This document shows, one piece after another, positions 1 to 11,799 of a stretch of 64,000 bases of DNA. The notes below the pieces were generated by a model. That model saw nothing but the letters and a program-made list of their open reading frames with translations, was not told where the DNA came from and did not search any database. A program made the translations under genes and the position numbers. Source of the stretch: Desulfobacterium sp. (GTDB lineage Bacteria > Desulfobacterota > Desulfobacteria > Desulfobacterales > Desulfobacteraceae); NCBI GenBank assembly GCA_016342325.1, contig JAEINR010000004.1, positions 1-64,000 on the forward strand, read 5' to 3'. Each line of letters opens with the position of its first letter. The first letter of the stretch is position 1.

Positions 1-34
1 AAATTTTCTCGGGAAAATCATCCGAATTTGACGC

Positions 35-2005
35 TTAAGTTGAGTGAAAAACTGTCTTGACATTGGGGTCCACTATATGTCGCAGCTGGCACTCCAACTT
101 TTTTTTATCTTTAAGCAACAGGTCTTCTTGGGTGATATCACGAAAAATGCAATGGGTTTGTTTGAATTGGTCATTTGTATCGTAAGCAATTTTTCCATGA
201 AAGGACACTAATATTAATTGTCCGTTTTTCTTTACCATTTCAAATTGAACACCAAGAACTTCACCAACTGCTTTAAATCGTGGAAAATTTATTTGAAAAT
301 GCTCTTTCCAGTCAGGAGGTAAGAAAACACTAAAGTTCTTACCTATAACTTCATCTCGTTCATACCCCATTATCTGCAACCATGTGTTATTGATTTCAAG
401 GAAATTACCATTTTTATCTAATGATTGATAACTTAATGGTGCTTTATCGAACATGGTTTTAAATTTGTCTTCACTTTCACGTAGGGCGTGTTCAACTTGT
501 TTTTGTTTCGTAATATCCGTTGAAATTCCGACCATTCGCCAAGGTTGGTTATTTTTGTCCTTAATTAATTTTGTTCGGCAAAACATGATGAGTTCAGTTC
601 CATCAGCAGTATAATTAACCACTTCACCATTCCAAAATCCGTTTTCAAGTGTGCCTTTTATGATTGCGTTCTGGGTGGACCCTTTTGAAGGATCCTCGCC
701 ATATATAGACACTGATTTTCCAAGTAGATCCTCTTTACGGTGCTTTGTGGTTTTAACTTCTGCTTCATTAACAAAAAGTATGTTGCCTTCAAGGTCAGTT
801 GCCGTTATATGATCTTGGATTTTATTTAAGAGTAAGGATTGAAACTTAAGAGAGTCCTCATTCTTTTTCTTGCCTGTAACATCATGTATTATTGAGTACA
901 AATAAGTATCGTTATTTTGCTTTACAGGCCCGGAATACACTTCAACGTCTCTGATTTCACCTGATTTTAATTGATGGGAAAAATTAAAATAGAGCTTTTT
1001 TTCTTTTTTTGCCTGTTCCATTTCACATTGTATTTCATCTGGTGATAAAATATTGATTTCGTTTATGTTCAAGGATAATAATTCAGCTTTAGTATATCCA
1101 TAAAAATCACATGCCGCTTGGTTTACTTCAACAATAGCACCAGTGTGGGGAGAAATAATTAATTTCACTGAAGTGTTGGTGTTAAACATCTGTCTATAGC
1201 GTTTTTCACTTTCGGTTAATCCTTTAAACAGCACTCTGTATGGTTCTGATAATCCAAATCGGATGAGTGCCACATACATCAAATAAAAGGAGAATATTTT
1301 TAAAGCATGACCAACAAAGTTAAGTAGTCCGTATATGTCCACATAGAAGGTGAAACTCAATTCGCTAAATATTTTTAATACGATTGCTGGTGCAATAACC
1401 ACATAGATTTTTTTCCCTATTAGGTTTACCCTATGGCTTAGTGCGTATAGAGAAATAGCCAATAGACCAATTATGGTATATTCACTGTATCTTTTAAACG
1501 ATGTAAGCCCTGAACCTGTTATGTAACAATCTGGAAAAATATCCCACACCAGGATTGAACATATGGCGAAAAAAAATAATGTCCCATAAATAACAACGCT
1601 TGAACTTACATTAATCTTTTTTAATAATAAAAAGGGTACAATGGCCAATGTGATGCTTTCCATATATCGGGCATAAATCCAGAGTTGTGTCGCAGGGTTG
1701 GCACCTGCATCTGCGCCTACTATTAAATTCATGCCTTTATAAGAAAACGCGTGTAGAATGTCTATTCCACCGATAAAAAGATAGGCCACCCCTAAAAATA
1801 CAATAACGTCACTTTTAATGATGTTTTTTGTGTTCCATACGATGATGAAAAAACTCCACGCAATGACCACAGTGAATAATTCTGAGATGGTGTGGTAAAT
1901 TAGATAATTATATTGATTAATGACGTATAGTGAGAAGAAAACTCCGGTTCCAAGGATTATATTGAACAGAATCCTTTGTCGCCCGCCATAAATAGAATTT
2001 GTCAT
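35..2005 (-). CDS. Membrane sensor protein with multi-TM N-terminus (MASE3-like) and at least three PAS domains; no kinase or GGDEF domain evident
   Basis: 656 aa ORF; hydrophobic N-terminal half followed by PAS/PAC-like segments (SEKRYRQMFNTNTSVKLIISPHTGAIVEVNQAACDFYGY; GNFLEINNTWLQIMGYERDEVIGKNFSVFLP). Confidence 0.75.
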   Translation of the reverse strand: MTNSIYGGRQRILFNIILGTGVFFSLYVINQYNYLIYHTISELFTVVIAWSFFIIVWNTKNIIKSDVIVFLGVAYLFIGGIDILHAFSYKGMNLIVGADAGANPATQLWIYARYMESITLAIVPFLLLKKINVSSSVVIYGTLFFFAICSILVWDIFPDCYITGSGLTSFKRYSEYTIIGLLAISLYALSHRVNLIGKKIYVVIAPAIVLKIFSELSFTFYVDIYGLLNFVGHALKIFSFYLMYVALIRFGLSEPYRVLFKGLTESEKRYRQMFNTNTSVKLIISPHTGAIVEVNQAACDFYGYTKAELLSLNINEINILSPDEIQCEMEQAKKEKKLYFNFSHQLKSGEIRDVEVYSGPVKQNNDTYLYSIIHDVTGKKKNEDSLKFQSLLLNKIQDHITATDLEGNILFVNEAEVKTTKHRKEDLLGKSVSIYGEDPSKGSTQNAIIKGTLENGFWNGEVVNYTADGTELIMFCRTKLIKDKNNQPWRMVGISTDITKQKQVEHALRESEDKFKTMFDKAPLSYQSLDKNGNFLEINNTWLQIMGYERDEVIGKNFSVFLPPDWKEHFQINFPRFKAVGEVLGVQFEMVKKNGQLILVSFHGKIAYDTNDQFKQTHCIFRDITQEDLLLKDKKKLECQLRHIVDPNVKTVFHST

Positions 2006-2333
2006 TTTTTTGGCCCCATACTATTGTTTTTGAAAAGATCCAATAGTATAGCCATTTAGGATTCAAATCAAATATTTAATGTGCATGACCTTGGCAAGGG
2101 AGAGCAGGTCGCAGTTATCGACCCTTTTCCGTTTGTGGAGCGCATGGAGGGGTGTTTCAAGGAATTCAGGGTATTTGAGAAACACCCCCAGTACTCCGGT
2201 GTCTCCTGTTTTGTTTGAGCTGGGGTTTGATTCTGTCACAGGGGGCGTGGTCAATGACAGGGAAAAGGTGTGGCAGGGAATAGAGGCTGGCTGCTTGATC
2301 CTCAAGCGGGGTTAAGCTTGGCTTATGCTGTGA

Positions 2334-2366
2334 GGTCAGGCTTAGCGTTATAACGCAAGCCTGACC
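2334..2366. repeat. REP-like hairpin GGTCAGGCTT-A-GCGTTA/TAACGC-AAGCCTGACC
   Basis: Near-perfect inverted repeat in the intergenic region; arms resemble hairpins at 22543 and 27694. Confidence 0.6.
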
Positions 2367-2387
2367 CCGTCTACCAGTATTCCCATT

Positions 2388-4370
2388 TTATTTTGTCAGC
2401 TGAAGCATGTCCTGGGGGCCGGGCAGGGCCTGGCGGGTATTGGCCCTGTGGGGCCTGGCGGCTGAAACCCTTGAATGGTTCGGGGGGCCGGAACTGCTTC
2501 CCGTAACCAGCATCATGAGTTCATTCACCAAGCCGCGCATCTGTTCGGCCTGGGCGTTCATCTCCTCGGAAGCGCTGGCATTTTGCTCGGCATTGGCCGC
2601 ATTTTGCTGGACGACCTTGTCCATCTCGGACACGGCGGTGTTGACCTGATCGATTCCGATGGACTGCTCATTGGAGGCGGACGAAATTTCGGTAATAAGC
2701 TCACCCACCTTGGATGAGCTTTCTGTTACCCGGGTGAAGGCTTCATCACTCTTGCTTACAAGCTCCGATCCATACATGACCTTGGTGACCGTACCTTCAA
2801 TGAGGTCAGCCGTATTCTTCGCGGCTTCGGCTGCTCTCATGGCCAGGTTCCGCACTTCATCGGCCACCACGGCAAAGCCGGCACCGACTTCACCGGCCCT
2901 GGCCGCCTCGACAGCTGCGTTCAAGGCCAGCAGATTGGTCTGAAATGCGATCTCGTCAATGGTCTTTATTATTCTGGATGTCTCCGTGCTGGCTTTGGAG
3001 ATCTCATCCATTGACGCGGTCAGTTCTGCCATGGATTGGGTGGCATGGGTGATAACCTGGTTGGCCTCTTTTGTCAGGGCGTCCGCCTGGGAGGCATTGG
3101 AGGCATTTTGCCGGGTCATGGCAGCCATCTCTTCCAGGGAGGAGGAGGTTTCTTCAATGGAAGCGGCCTGCCTGGATGATCCTTCTGCAAGTTGCTGGCT
3201 ACCGGATGACACCTGTTGGGAGGCCGTGTTTACCTGGTCCGTACCGTCATTCAAACCACTGAGAATACGGAGGATGGGGCGGGAGATTCCCCGGGCGACA
3301 AACCACAAAATGCTGATCCCGGCCATGGTACAAAGAATGCTGATACCGACCATTTGCCACACGGTTCGCATGGTGGCCGACATCTGGGCGGTGGCACTGG
3401 CAGTGATCTTTTCCGCCGGAACAACAAGGGCAACACACCACGGTGTTTGGGCCGTTCCTATCTGTATCGGTGCAAAGGCCGATAGGTTTTTGTCATCAAG
3501 TGTGATCCACTTTTTTCCCGTGCGAAATTTGTCAATATTTCCTTGCCAGCCGCCATGCACCTTTGTAACGGGATTGCCAATACTATCGGGTTGTCCGGTT
3601 TCGCCGGCAAGGGTACCGTTGTGGGAAACAATCATGATACGGGCAGAACCGCCAAAGATATCCTTGACGTTATCGGTCATTTCTTGAACAAATCCCAGAC
3701 CGATATCCAAACCCACTACGCCATAAAAACGGTCGCCTGCAATAATAGGCGCCACCAGGGATGTCACCAGTGTGGGCTTCCCCTGAACCGGATAGAGATA
3801 GGGATCAATGATGCACTGGCGTTTTGATTTTTTTGGTAACAGGTAGTAGTCCCCGTTTCCCACCTTGTCGTAGTCAACCAATGGTTCCTTTGCGAGATTT
3901 CCCTGGGCGTCGCGACTCCAATAGGGGATAAACCGGCCTGTATGATCATGCCCCTCGGTTCCTTTATAAAGATCGTCAAGGTTATCCAGGGCATTGGGTT
4001 CCCAACCCGTACCCAGACCCACCAGATGGGGGTTACGCTCCAGAACGATTTTCAGAATATCGTTCAGCGAATCCCGGCCAAGTTTCAGTGGGCTCCTGTC
4101 ATCTTTGATGCCCGAAAATGTATCTGCCAGTGTTTGGGCAACAGTCATGGCCCCTTCCAGTTCTGTCTTCAAATAGTTTGATTTTTGTTCCATAATTGCA
4201 CTTGCCTTGACCTTTGCCTCCTTAATGGCTTCTGCACGGGCTGTCTCAGTTGCTATGCGGGCTGTATTTCTCATATTATAGGCGGAAAAAAGAATAATAA
4301 CAGAAGCCGTGATGGTCAGACAAACCCCGGCCCAACCAACAATTTTAAGCTGAAGACTTTTGAAATTCAT
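2388..4370 (-). CDS. Methyl-accepting chemotaxis protein with periplasmic Cache-type sensor domain
   Basis: 660 aa; conserved signalling hairpin [41 protein letters not shown]-terminal TM plus Cache-like region. Confidence 0.93.
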   Translation of the reverse strand: MNFKSLQLKIVGWAGVCLTITASVIILFSAYNMRNTARIATETARAEAIKEAKVKASAIMEQKSNYLKTELEGAMTVAQTLADTFSGIKDDRSPLKLGRDSLNDILKIVLERNPHLVGLGTGWEPNALDNLDDLYKGTEGHDHTGRFIPYWSRDAQGNLAKEPLVDYDKVGNGDYYLLPKKSKRQCIIDPYLYPVQGKPTLVTSLVAPIIAGDRFYGVVGLDIGLGFVQEMTDNVKDIFGGSARIMIVSHNGTLAGETGQPDSIGNPVTKVHGGWQGNIDKFRTGKKWITLDDKNLSAFAPIQIGTAQTPWCVALVVPAEKITASATAQMSATMRTVWQMVGISILCTMAGISILWFVARGISRPILRILSGLNDGTDQVNTASQQVSSGSQQLAEGSSRQAASIEETSSSLEEMAAMTRQNASNASQADALTKEANQVITHATQSMAELTASMDEISKASTETSRIIKTIDEIAFQTNLLALNAAVEAARAGEVGAGFAVVADEVRNLAMRAAEAAKNTADLIEGTVTKVMYGSELVSKSDEAFTRVTESSSKVGELITEISSASNEQSIGIDQVNTAVSEMDKVVQQNAANAEQNASASEEMNAQAEQMRGLVNELMMLVTGSSSGPPNHSRVSAARPHRANTRQALPGPQDMLQLTK

Positions 4371-4429
4371 TGTTCTGACTCCTTGACTTACTGAATATTG
4401 ATTGAAACCGGTAACGCTCCTGATAATTC

Positions 4430-5410
4430 CTATTTTAAAAATCCATCATGAATAAAGGTGGTCACATCCTGGGAGGAATTATAGTTTTTGGCTGAGACAT
4501 TAAATTGATCGGAAACTCTTGTGGAGCCATAGATGGAATCGAGCCCATCCCCTTGTTGGTATATCTTTTTATTCTCTTCCATGCCCAGGACGAATGCGCC
4601 GTCAATCATAAGCTCATAGTCATCCGGAGAGGTTTCCACTCGTTTGCTCATGATCTTGAGTGCTTCTGATTTGTTTGCAGGATCTTTCAGGTATGCGGCG
4701 ATGCGAAACCAGACCTGAACGACTTTTTGCCATTCCTCCGGCTGACCCAGAATGCTCTCGTCTGCAACAAAAAGCGTATCATAGATCAGTCCCGGTAAAT
4801 CAGCACTGGAGAAGATAACCTTTGCACCGGGGGAGGCCTTTAACGCTTCACCGGAATAGGGCTGCCAGGCGGCAATGGCATCGACTTTGCCAAGCTTTAA
4901 TGCAAAAGGGAGTTTATCCGTTGGCAGATTGATAATGGATACGTCGGACTCTGTTATACCATTTTTTTCGAGGGCCTTGCGCAGTAGTAGCTGCTCGAGG
5001 AGCCCGACTTCCAGGGCGATCTTTTTACCTTTTAAGTCCTTTAAATCGTTAATGCCGCTTCTGGCGACAATCATGTCCGAGCCGTTGCTGTAGTCATTGA
5101 CCATAATGGCTTTTCCACGCCTTGCTGAAGTCCCTGTGACCAGGGCATCGCAGTTTGTCATGCACACCGCATCCAGTTTTCCCATTGCGAAAGCATCCAT
5201 GGAGGCGACATAGTCATACCAGAAGAACCGGGCATCGACCCCGGCCTCCTTAAACCACCCTTTCTCAATACCAATCTCCCACGCCACCCAGCCGGGCCAG
5301 TCGCTGTAGCCTATCTTTAATATGGTACTGTCCCGGGCCGTGGCGTTCCCACCCATGAAGATCATCAGGATGACTGCAAACATAAATGCTTTAAGTGAAT
5401 TTCTATGCAT
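4430..5410 (-). CDS. ABC transporter substrate-binding protein, NitT/TauT (SsuA-like) family
   Basis: Signal peptide [51 protein letters not shown] motif; start moved from 5503 to 5410. Confidence 0.85.
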   Translation of the reverse strand: MHRNSLKAFMFAVILMIFMGGNATARDSTILKIGYSDWPGWVAWEIGIEKGWFKEAGVDARFFWYDYVASMDAFAMGKLDAVCMTNCDALVTGTSARRGKAIMVNDYSNGSDMIVARSGINDLKDLKGKKIALEVGLLEQLLLRKALEKNGITESDVSIINLPTDKLPFALKLGKVDAIAAWQPYSGEALKASPGAKVIFSSADLPGLIYDTLFVADESILGQPEEWQKVVQVWFRIAAYLKDPANKSEALKIMSKRVETSPDDYELMIDGAFVLGMEENKKIYQQGDGLDSIYGSTRVSDQFNVSAKNYNSSQDVTTFIHDGFLK

Positions 5411-5770
5411 TTTCCTAGACTCCTTTTTTAGGGTTAATGGACTCGAAATTGTTTTTAAAAAAAATAAGGGTGTGTCTTGATTTAATTGCGAAAGGCGAAT
5501 CACTCATTCTGATGAATTACGTATGGCGCAGCTGGAAGATCTGAAATACGGGAATCGGAGGATTCTAGCCATTAACTATAGAGAGGGAGATATTTTTTGT
5601 CAAGAAAGATCCAATCTCCGGTATTTTTGTCTCTGGTATGTTTGTTATGGTAGGTGGGAAAGCAAAAATAAGATTGTAAAATCTGAAAAATACTGTATAA
5701 ATCGTGTTTTTGATAACATTAAATGCCCGGCAGGATTTTGTTGGGCATTGTCACGTATGGAGAACAATTT

Positions 5771-6880
5771 ATGCAGCTCAACTGTGGTATTGTAGGACTT
5801 CCCAACGTCGGGAAATCAACCCTGTTTTCAGCGCTGACCTCTGCCCCTGCAGAGGCGGCCAACTATCCGTTTTGCACCATAGAGCCAAACGTTGGCATGG
5901 TTAGTGTGCCTGATTCGAGACTTAACAAGATCACCGGTTTTGTCAATCCGAAAAAGGTTATTCCCGCCGTGGTGGAGTTTGTAGATATCGCAGGTCTTGT
6001 CAAGGGCGCCTCAAAAGGGGAGGGACTTGGCAATAAATTCCTGGGTCACATCCGCCAGGTCGGGGCCATCATCCATGTGGTGCGCTGCTTTGACGATGCC
6101 AATGTCGTCCATGTGGAAGGCAAGGTCGATCCCTTGAGCGACATCGAAACCATCAGCATAGAGCTTGCCTTTGCCGATCTTGAAACCGTGCAGAAACGCC
6201 AGGAAAACCTGGTCAAGCTTTTAAAGTCCCAGGACAAGGCGGTTAAGGACAAGGCAAAGGCTGTGGAGCCGATCCTTGTGAAGCTTGTTGCGGCTCTTGA
6301 GGACGGAAAGCCTGCGCGAAATCTCGACCTTGACGATGTCCAAAAGGCGCTGATCCACGATCTTCACTTGATCACCATGAAAAAGCAGCTCTACTGTTGC
6401 AATGTGGGCGAGGATGATCTTGAAGCGGACAACGACTATGTTGCCAAGGTTCGGGAGTTTGCCCAGGCCGACGGTTCAGGGGTGGTTGTGATCTGCGGAA
6501 AGCTGGAGTCTGAGATTTCCGACCTGGACTCCCCGGAGGAGAAGGCGGAATTCCTCGAGGCCGCAGGTCTTGAGGAGTCCGGACTCGACAAGCTGATCCG
6601 GAAGGGCTATGACATGCTCGATCTCATGACCTATTTCACGGCAGGGGAGCAGGAAGTCAGGGCCTGGACCTTTCCGGCCGGTGCAAAGGCGCCCCAGGCC
6701 GCAGGCGTGATCCACACCGATTTTGAACGGGGTTTCATTAAGGCTGAAACCTATCACTGCATGGATCTCTTTGAGTTGGAGTCTGAGCAGAAGCTCAAGG
6801 AGGCGGGAAGGCTCAGAATCGAAGGCAAGGAGTATGCGGTCCAGGATGGCGACATCCTCCACTTCAGGTTCAACGTATAA
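5771..6880 (+). CDS. ychF: YchF/Obg-family redox-regulated ATPase
   Basis: [43 protein letters not shown]-terminal TGS domain ending [11 protein letters not shown]. Confidence 0.97.
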   Translation: MQLNCGIVGLPNVGKSTLFSALTSAPAEAANYPFCTIEPNVGMVSVPDSRLNKITGFVNPKKVIPAVVEFVDIAGLVKGASKGEGLGNKFLGHIRQVGAIIHVVRCFDDANVVHVEGKVDPLSDIETISIELAFADLETVQKRQENLVKLLKSQDKAVKDKAKAVEPILVKLVAALEDGKPARNLDLDDVQKALIHDLHLITMKKQLYCCNVGEDDLEADNDYVAKVREFAQADGSGVVVICGKLESEISDLDSPEEKAEFLEAAGLEESGLDKLIRKGYDMLDLMTYFTAGEQEVRAWTFPAGAKAPQAAGVIHTDFERGFIKAETYHCMDLFELESEQKLKEAGRLRIEGKEYAVQDGDILHFRFNV

Positions 6881-7047
6881 TGCACTCCCTTTGTTGAAAG
6901 CAGGTGGGCTGTCCGCCTGTTTTCAACAGTGTTTCCCTTTTGACCCGGCCTGCTCCCCGGTCGCGGTTTCCTTGGATTTGATTTTACAGCCGGGAAAATA
7001 AAAAAAGGGATTCAGCTGAAAAGCTAAATCCCTTATTATCTTTTTTG

Positions 7048-7124
<77 letters not shown>

Positions 7125-7184
7125 TCAACCATGCTGCTGTATGTCTTGTAAAGAACTCAATGTTTCCGGTTCTTTTTTTGTTTG

Positions 7185-7261
<77 letters not shown>

Positions 7262-7347
7262 ACAACCCGGCAAAGATAGGGTAAATCGGAATCTAAGTCA
7301 AGGACTATTTTGGGTAAAATTGTAAATACTTGAAATTTTAAGGGGAA

Positions 7348-7653
7348 TTAAGCTTGCTCCAGGGACTCGAGGATTGAAACAATTCGGTCCCGGGTGGTGT
7401 CGTCAACGGGAATGAGCACCTGCTTGGACCGACTGGTCTCTCCCTTGATGATGTTTAAAGCTGATTTTGGGACCTTGAAGCGCTTGGAGAGAAACTTGAT
7501 GAGCGTCTTGTTGGCCTCCCCATCCACGGGCGGGGAGGTGAGCTTCACCTTCAGGGCGTTGTTGTGGATACCCGCGATCATGGTTTTTGACGACCGTGGC
7601 TGAACAGCGATGTTCACGACAACGCCTTTATCTATGGTTCTGAAAAACGCCAT
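7348..7653 (-). CDS. DUF167/YggU family protein
   Basis: VQPRSSKTMIAGIHNNALKVKLTSPPVDGEANKTLIKFLSKRF typical of the family. Confidence 0.85.
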   Translation of the reverse strand: MAFFRTIDKGVVVNIAVQPRSSKTMIAGIHNNALKVKLTSPPVDGEANKTLIKFLSKRFKVPKSALNIIKGETSRSKQVLIPVDDTTRDRIVSILESLEQA

Positions 7654-8618
7654 CAGCGCTCTTCCAGGGCCTTTCCCAGTTCCTCCGGGGAGGTGGTTGC
7701 CGTTCCCACCTTGGCCACAACGATGCCGGCGGCTGCATTGGCTATGGCTGCGCTCTCCTTGAAGTCGGCCTTGGCGGCCAGGGCAAGGCCCAGGGTTGAG
7801 ATGACCGTGTCTCCGGCGCCTGATACGTCAAACACCTGGCGGGCTTCGGATTCTATCCTGAAGGGCGCCTTGTTCCTTTCAAACAACATCATCCCCTCTT
7901 TTCCACAGGTGATGAGAAGGCGTTCTAGGTCGGCGATTGCAAGGATTTTGTTGCCGGCCCGGATCAGGTCTTCTTCGGTCCGGATGTCGATGCCGGTGGC
8001 AAGGCCCGCCTCCTTTTGGTTGGGGGTCAGCATGGAGACCCGGTTGTATTTGGTGAAATCGAGTCCCTTGGGATCGGCAAGGGTGAGGATGTTGTGGGTC
8101 TTGGCAATGGCGACGGTCTGTTTAACCAGTTCCCGGGTGACAAGGCCCTTGTCATAGTCGGAGATGATGATGAGATCCACCCTGGGCGCAACTTCCTTAA
8201 TAAAGGATAGCAGTCGCTTTAATGTGGCTGGGGAGATCTCTTTTTTTGTCTCCTTGTCGATCCTGAGCACCTGCTGGTTGGAGGCGATGACCCGGGTCTT
8301 CTTGGTGGTGGGCCTGTCCGGCTCGTCCAGGATGCCGCCGGTGTCCACCCGGAGTTCCTTGAACTTGTCGAGCATGAGTCTGCCCGCCTCTCCCGTGCCG
8401 GCCGTTCCCACCACTGAGACCGATGCGCCCATGGCCACCAGGTTGTTGATGACGTTGCCCGCCCCGCCAAGGGTGTAGCTCTCCCTTTGTACGGTTACGA
8501 TGGGAACCGGCGCCTCCGGGGAGATGCGGTCCACCACTCCCCAGAGGTACTCGTCGATCATGAGGTCACCCAGGACCAGGGCCCGGATCTTCTTGAATGA
8601 TTTAAGGTCGATGGCCAT
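7653..8618 (-). CDS. rfaE1: D-glycero-beta-D-manno-heptose-7-phosphate kinase (RfaE domain I; PfkB family)
   Basis: LVLGDLMIDEYLWGVVDRISPEAPVPIVTV ... FDVSGAGDTVISTLGLALAA. Confidence 0.92.
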   Translation of the reverse strand: MAIDLKSFKKIRALVLGDLMIDEYLWGVVDRISPEAPVPIVTVQRESYTLGGAGNVINNLVAMGASVSVVGTAGTGEAGRLMLDKFKELRVDTGGILDEPDRPTTKKTRVIASNQQVLRIDKETKKEISPATLKRLLSFIKEVAPRVDLIIISDYDKGLVTRELVKQTVAIAKTHNILTLADPKGLDFTKYNRVSMLTPNQKEAGLATGIDIRTEEDLIRAGNKILAIADLERLLITCGKEGMMLFERNKAPFRIESEARQVFDVSGAGDTVISTLGLALAAKADFKESAAIANAAAGIVVAKVGTATTSPEELGKALEER

Positions 8619-8620
8619 GG

Positions 8621-9220
8621 TTATATGAGCGACCCTATCATCGCTTTGAGTTCCTCGTAATTTTGGGTCACCTTGAACTGGGGAAACTCCTTGACCACGT
8701 TGGCAGGCGGCATGAAAAAGAAGCCATGGTCTGCCTCTTCAAGCATTGCCGTGTCATTGTAAGAGTCGCCAAAGGCGATGATCCGGTAGTTGAGTCCCTT
8801 GAACGCCTTGACGGCGCGCTTTTTCTGGTTGTGCTGCCGCAGGTTGTAGTTGGTGATCCTGCCCGAGTCATCAACAATGAGGCTGTGGCAGAGAAGGGCG
8901 GGGAAATTTAGTTTCTTCATCAAGGGGCGTGCAAACTCCTCAAAGGTGTCTGAGAGGATGATGATCTGGGCCCTTTCCCTGATCCAGGTAAGGGCCTCGG
9001 CGGCTCCCTCTATGGGATCGAGGGTCTCGATGACATCGGTGATGTCCTTGAGTTTGAGTCCGTGCTGGTCCATGATGCTGAGCCGTTTCTGCATGAGCAC
9101 GTCATAGTCGGAGATGTCCCGGGTCGTGAGCTGCAGTTCCTCGATGCCGGTCTTTTTTGCGACATTGATCCAGATTTCGGGGATAAAGACCCCTTCCAGG
9201 TCGGAGCATATGAGATCCAT
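8621..9220 (-). CDS. thrH: ThrH-like HAD phosphatase (phosphoserine phosphatase / homoserine phosphotransferase)
   Basis: MDLICSDLEGVFIPEIWINVAKKTGIEELQLTTRDISDYDVLMQKRL; adjacent to hom. Confidence 0.85.
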   Translation of the reverse strand: MDLICSDLEGVFIPEIWINVAKKTGIEELQLTTRDISDYDVLMQKRLSIMDQHGLKLKDITDVIETLDPIEGAAEALTWIRERAQIIILSDTFEEFARPLMKKLNFPALLCHSLIVDDSGRITNYNLRQHNQKKRAVKAFKGLNYRIIAFGDSYNDTAMLEEADHGFFFMPPANVVKEFPQFKVTQNYEELKAMIGSLI

Positions 9221-9234
9221 GGTTATTCCTTATA

Positions 9235-10545
9235 TTAGTTGTCGTTGTTTTCGATTCGTATTACCACAGGTTCGTCCATGATGGCGTCCAGGGCGGCGAT
9301 CTGTTTCAGGGCCTTTTGTGCGCTCTCTTCCCTGGCATGGTGGGTGATCATCACCACGGGTACGGAGCCGTTGGAGCGCCGTCCCTTCTGGTGGACGATC
9401 TTGATGCTGATGCCGCAATCGCCCAGGATGCCGGAGATCCTGGAGAGAACCCCTGGCTCGTCCGCCGCCTCAAACCGGAAGTAGTAGGGGGTGCTGATCT
9501 CTTTGACGGGCAGGATGGGAATGGTTCTGACGTTGGATTCAGGGCATCCCAGGATGGGCATCCGTTGCCGGGTGCCGGAGATGATGTTCCTTGCAATGTC
9601 GGCGATGTCGCCCACAACGGCACTGGCTGTGGGCATCATGCCGGCGCCGTGCCCGTAGAGCATTGTCTGGCCTGTGGCATCCCCGTCAATGGTGACCGCG
9701 TTCATGGAGCCTTCCACATGGGAGAGGGGGCTGGATGACGGGATCATGGCCGGATGTACCCTTGCTTCCACCGTGCCCGTGTTGTTCTTGCTGATGGCAA
9801 GCAGCTTGATGGTGTAGCCGAACTCCTTGGCAAACTCGATATCCATGGGGGTGATCTTGGAGATTCCCTCCACATGGATGTCCTCCAGGTTGATCTCCAT
9901 GCCATAGGCAAGGGCGCCCAGGATGGCAAGCTTGTGGGCCGAATCATGTCCTTCCACATCAAGAAAGGGGTCTGCCTCGGCAAATCCCAGTTCCTGGGCT
10001 TCTTTCAATGCTTTGTCAAAGGAGCATCCCTCCTTGGACATCTTGGTGAGGATAAAGTTGCAGGTGCCGTTGAGGATACCGACCATACGCTCGATACGGT
10101 TTGCCACAAGGGACTCCCTCAAGGCTTTTATCACGGGCATGCACCCGCCGGTGCTGGCTTCAAAGGCGAGATCCACCTGGCTTTCCCTGGCAGCCCCTAC
10201 GAGCTCGTTACCAAAGCTTGCCAGAAGCGCCTTGTTGGCGGTGACCACGTGCTTGCCGCTCTTGAGCGCCTTGAGCACGAATTCCTTTGCAATACCTTTG
10301 CCGCCGATGGTCTCCACAATGATGTCGATCTCGGGGTCGTTCAGCACGGCTTCAGCATCGGGGATCAAGACCCCGTCGTCAAAATCGATGCCCCTGTCCG
10401 TTGTCGTATCTAAGTCTGCAACGTGTTTAAGGTGTAGTCGGGCTCCGATGCGTGACGCCAAAAGATCCTGTTTTTCGATCAGGATCTTTGCAACACCGGT
10501 TCCCACAATGCCGCATCCCAGTATGCCAATTTCAATGCTTTTCAT
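9235..10545 (-). CDS. hom: Homoserine dehydrogenase with C-terminal ACT domain
   Basis: IGILGCGIVGTGVAKIL; EASTGGCMPVIKALRESLVANRIERMVGILNGTCNFILTKM. Confidence 0.96.
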   Translation of the reverse strand: MKSIEIGILGCGIVGTGVAKILIEKQDLLASRIGARLHLKHVADLDTTTDRGIDFDDGVLIPDAEAVLNDPEIDIIVETIGGKGIAKEFVLKALKSGKHVVTANKALLASFGNELVGAARESQVDLAFEASTGGCMPVIKALRESLVANRIERMVGILNGTCNFILTKMSKEGCSFDKALKEAQELGFAEADPFLDVEGHDSAHKLAILGALAYGMEINLEDIHVEGISKITPMDIEFAKEFGYTIKLLAISKNNTGTVEARVHPAMIPSSSPLSHVEGSMNAVTIDGDATGQTMLYGHGAGMMPTASAVVGDIADIARNIISGTRQRMPILGCPESNVRTIPILPVKEISTPYYFRFEAADEPGVLSRISGILGDCGISIKIVHQKGRRSNGSVPVVMITHHAREESAQKALKQIAALDAIMDEPVVIRIENNDN

Positions 10546-10738
10546 AGTGTAAGATAATCCCCTAACCTTGCGCCGTTTCTGCTCGGCAGATCGTAAAAAT
10601 TATAAGAACGAAATTAAGGTTTCTGAATACAGTATACAGGCCTTTATGTCAAAAAGGTTTTGACTTTTAAGGGGAATGGGGATATCTTTTTAGATTCAAA
10701 ATTGACCATAGTAGTTGCAAAAAAAGAGGGGTTTTTTA

Positions 10739-11782
10739 ATGGGTAAGTCCTTGACATATGCTGATGCCGGCGTTGATATCAATAAGGCAAACGAACTTGT
10801 GGATACAATTAAGAAACTTGCAAAGGGTACGCCTCGATCCGGCGTGATGGGAGAGATCGGTGGATTCGGCGGCCTGTTCTCATTGAATCTGACCAATATT
10901 TCTAATCCCGTGCTCGTCAGTTCCACCGATGGCGTCGGCACCAAGCTGAAGATCGCTTTTATGATGGACAAGCACGACACCATCGGCATCGATCTTGTCG
11001 GGATGGTGGTCAACGATATCGCTGTCCAGGGGGCCCGTCCTCTCTTTTTTCTTGATTATTTCTCAACCGGCCATCTTGATAACGCGGTTGCTGCCCAGGT
11101 GATCAAGGGTATTGCCGATGGATGCAAAGAGGCCCAGTGTGCCCTCATCGGCGGTGAGACTGCTGAAATGCCCGGTATGTACGCGGACGGCGAGTACGAT
11201 CTTGCCGGTTTCTCCGTGGGGATTGTGGATAACTCCAGGATCATTGACGGATCTGAGATCCGGAACGGTCACAAGCTCATCGGTATTGCCTCAAGCGGCG
11301 TCCACAGCAACGGCTTCTCCCTTGTCAGGAAGATCTGTTTTGACACGTGCGGCTATGACGTGGCAACCCACATTCCTGAGCTTGGTAAAACCCTTGGCGA
11401 GGAGCTGATCACTCCCACTCGAATTTACAGCGCCTCCCTGCTCAGCCTTGTCCGGGATCTTCCCATCCACGGCCTTGCCCATATCACAGGCGGCGGTATT
11501 GATGAGAACATCATCCGGGTGATTCCGGATGCCTGCAAGGTTGTTGTCGAAAAATCCAGCTGGGAAATCCCCCCGGTTTTTCGTTTCCTCCAGGAAGCGG
11601 GATCTGTCTCAGACCATGAGATGCATCGGACCTTTAACAACGGAATCGGCATGATCGCCGTTGTCCCGGAAGTGTCGACACAGGATGTCCTTGATCGGCT
11701 TGCCGCAATGAATGAAAAAGCTTATCTCATGGGTGAAATCTCCGCACGCGAGACGTCAGAATCCCAGGTAGAGTGGAAGTAG
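10739..11782 (+). CDS. purM: Phosphoribosylformylglycinamidine cyclo-ligase
   Basis: LTYADAGVDINKANELVDTIK; VSSTDGVGTKLKIAF; ITGGGIDENIIRVIP. Confidence 0.97.
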   Translation: MGKSLTYADAGVDINKANELVDTIKKLAKGTPRSGVMGEIGGFGGLFSLNLTNISNPVLVSSTDGVGTKLKIAFMMDKHDTIGIDLVGMVVNDIAVQGARPLFFLDYFSTGHLDNAVAAQVIKGIADGCKEAQCALIGGETAEMPGMYADGEYDLAGFSVGIVDNSRIIDGSEIRNGHKLIGIASSGVHSNGFSLVRKICFDTCGYDVATHIPELGKTLGEELITPTRIYSASLLSLVRDLPIHGLAHITGGGIDENIIRVIPDACKVVVEKSSWEIPPVFRFLQEAGSVSDHEMHRTFNNGIGMIAVVPEVSTQDVLDRLAAMNEKAYLMGEISARETSESQVEWK

Positions 11783-11799
11783 CCGAGTAAAATAAAATC

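Noticed and set aside
2063-2315. Overlapping ~80-aa ORFs on both strands between the PAS protein and MCP
   Set aside because: No motif on either strand. A decayed mobile-element fragment is possible but cannot be supported by eye.
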